A stretch of DNA of 64,000 nucleotides, taken from contig NZ_JANZYP010000007.1 in the NCBI RefSeq assembly GCF_025506355.1, positions 124,001-188,000 of the forward strand, read 5' to 3'. Below, piece by piece: positions 63,482-64,000 of this stretch. The notes under the pieces are model-generated. The model made no database searches. It saw nothing but the letters and a program-made list of their open reading frames with translations, and was not told where the DNA came from. Position 1 is the first letter of the stretch, and every line of letters begins with the position of its first letter. The translations under genes and the position numbers were made by a program. The stretch comes from Sphaerisporangium corydalis. Its GTDB lineage: Bacteria > Actinomycetota > Actinomycetes > Streptosporangiales > Streptosporangiaceae.

Positions 63482-63847
63482 ATGGTCCTGCTGCGTCAGC
63501 TGCTCGGTGACGTGCTGCGGCGGCTGCGGGTGCGGCAGGCTCGCACCCTGCGTGAGGTGTCCACCTTGGCACGTGTCTCCCTTGGCTATCTGTCAGAGGT
63601 TGAGCGTGGCCAGAAGGAAGCCTCTTCGGAGCTGCTCGCCTCGATCTGCGGTGCCTTGGGCGTGCCGCTCTCGCAGGTGCTCCGTGAGGTCTCCGACCAG
63701 TTCGCGCTGGCTGAGCTGCAACACGCGCCCGTGCTGGCCGATGCGCCCGAGCACGAGCGACTGCCCATTGCCGAGACCGTGTCGAGCACGATCTCGGGCC
63801 CCGAGTTCGATGGATTCCCCGAAGTCAAGGACATGGTCGCCGCATAG
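63482..63847 (+). CDS. clgR: Xre-family regulator, ClgR/PopR type
   Basis: The 121-residue core has the Xre helix-turn-helix at about 5-65: [56 protein letters not shown]. ClgR activates clp protease and chaperone genes, and the pgsA-cinA-clgR order is conserved. I chose the ATG at 63482 with GGGAGGGAG upstream. A leaderless GTG at 63305 would add 59 residues (see findings). The C-terminus [13 protein letters not shown] resembles a degradation tag ending in AA. Confidence 0.9.
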   Translation: MVLLRQLLGDVLRRLRVRQARTLREVSTLARVSLGYLSEVERGQKEASSELLASICGALGVPLSQVLREVSDQFALAELQHAPVLADAPEHERLPIAETVSSTISGPEFDGFPEVKDMVAA

Positions 63848-63942
63848 GTCGCGGTTGCCGGGTTTTTCGTCCTGAGCTGGCGGACCGCCACGAGTCCTCT
63901 CGTGCCGGTCTGTGTATCGCACGCTGTCCGGTGACGGCCCCG

Positions 63943-64000
63943 CTAGCGGGGCTGGCAGGCGGGGCAGTAGAAGACCACCCTTTCGTATGGCCGCGCCCCG
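63943..64000 (-). CDS. 3' end of an Fpg/Nei-type DNA glycosylase
   Basis: Only the last 18 codons are in the window. Read leftward they give ...RPYERVVFYCPACQPR then TAG. The CPACQ pair is the end of the Fpg/Nei zinc finger, which binds oxidised bases in DNA. The gene starts beyond the window. The 95 bases between it and clgR hold nothing else. Confidence 0.75.
   Translation of the reverse strand, partial: GARPYERVVFYCPACQPR

Overview
This is a GC-rich (about 70%) actinobacterial chromosome segment. The codon bias, frequent GTG/TTG starts, many probably leaderless genes and the gene orders proS...rimP-nusA-ylxR-infB-ylxP-rbfA-nrnA-truB-ribF-rpsO-pnp, dapB/dapA-rnj-ftsK and rimO-pgsA-cinA-clgR all point to a filamentous actinomycete. 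A member of the Streptosporangiales is my best guess, but no rRNA is present to prove it. I see no tRNA, rRNA, CRISPR array, insertion sequence, prophage or replication origin.

Layout. (1) 1-14085: an acyl-CoA/sterol-type catabolic cluster (Ltp2-like thiolase-fold protein plus DUF35 partner, acyl-CoA ligase, PaaK-like protein, LLM oxidoreductase, acyl-CoA dehydrogenase). It is interleaved with a GntR regulator, a GNAT enzyme, cutC, a DUF6986 aldolase-like gene, and a coupled ferredoxin reductase/pyruvate oxidase pair. Three copies of one palindrome (CCAAGCG-N2-CGCTTGG) mark its promoters. (2) 14209-33636: a housekeeping block for translation, ribosome maturation and RNA decay (proS, rimP, nusA, ylxR, infB, ylxP, rbfA, nrnA, truB, threonine-synthase-like gene, ribF, rpsO, pnp, M16 protease, dapB). 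(3) 33733-39185: menA, a GNAT enzyme, a CGNR regulator, a MocR regulator head-to-head with an EamA exporter, and a GntR regulator. (4) 39496-43103: a large plus-strand RNA hairpin, then dapA, rnj and a DUF402 gene. (5) 43164-57054: a pectin/galacturonate catabolic island. It holds a secreted pectate lyase, kdgD, a sugar ABC transporter without its own ATPase, an enolase-superfamily lactone cycloisomerase, uronate dehydrogenase, two IclR regulators, kduI, kduD, kdgK, a tautomerase and a sodium symporter. (6) 57262-64000: ftsK, a RodZ-like HTH membrane protein, rimO, pgsA, cinA, clgR/popR and the 3' end of an Fpg/Nei glycosylase.

How the genes work together. In the island, the lyase makes unsaturated oligogalacturonides outside the cell. 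KduI, KduD and KdgK handle the unsaturated sugar (isomerase branch). Uronate dehydrogenase, the cycloisomerase and KdgD take free galacturonate to 2-oxoglutarate semialdehyde (oxidative branch). Four promoters in the island carry a shared 15-bp motif, in tandem pairs exactly 20 bp apart at three of them, which defines a probable IclR-type regulon.

The most interesting non-coding signals are: the 22-pair hairpin at 39496-39557, whose imperfect pairs are all G.U on one strand; the overlapping start codons of mocR and eamA; the 20-bp-spaced operator pairs; and about a dozen starts that sit 6-9 bases after a TANNNT -10 box.
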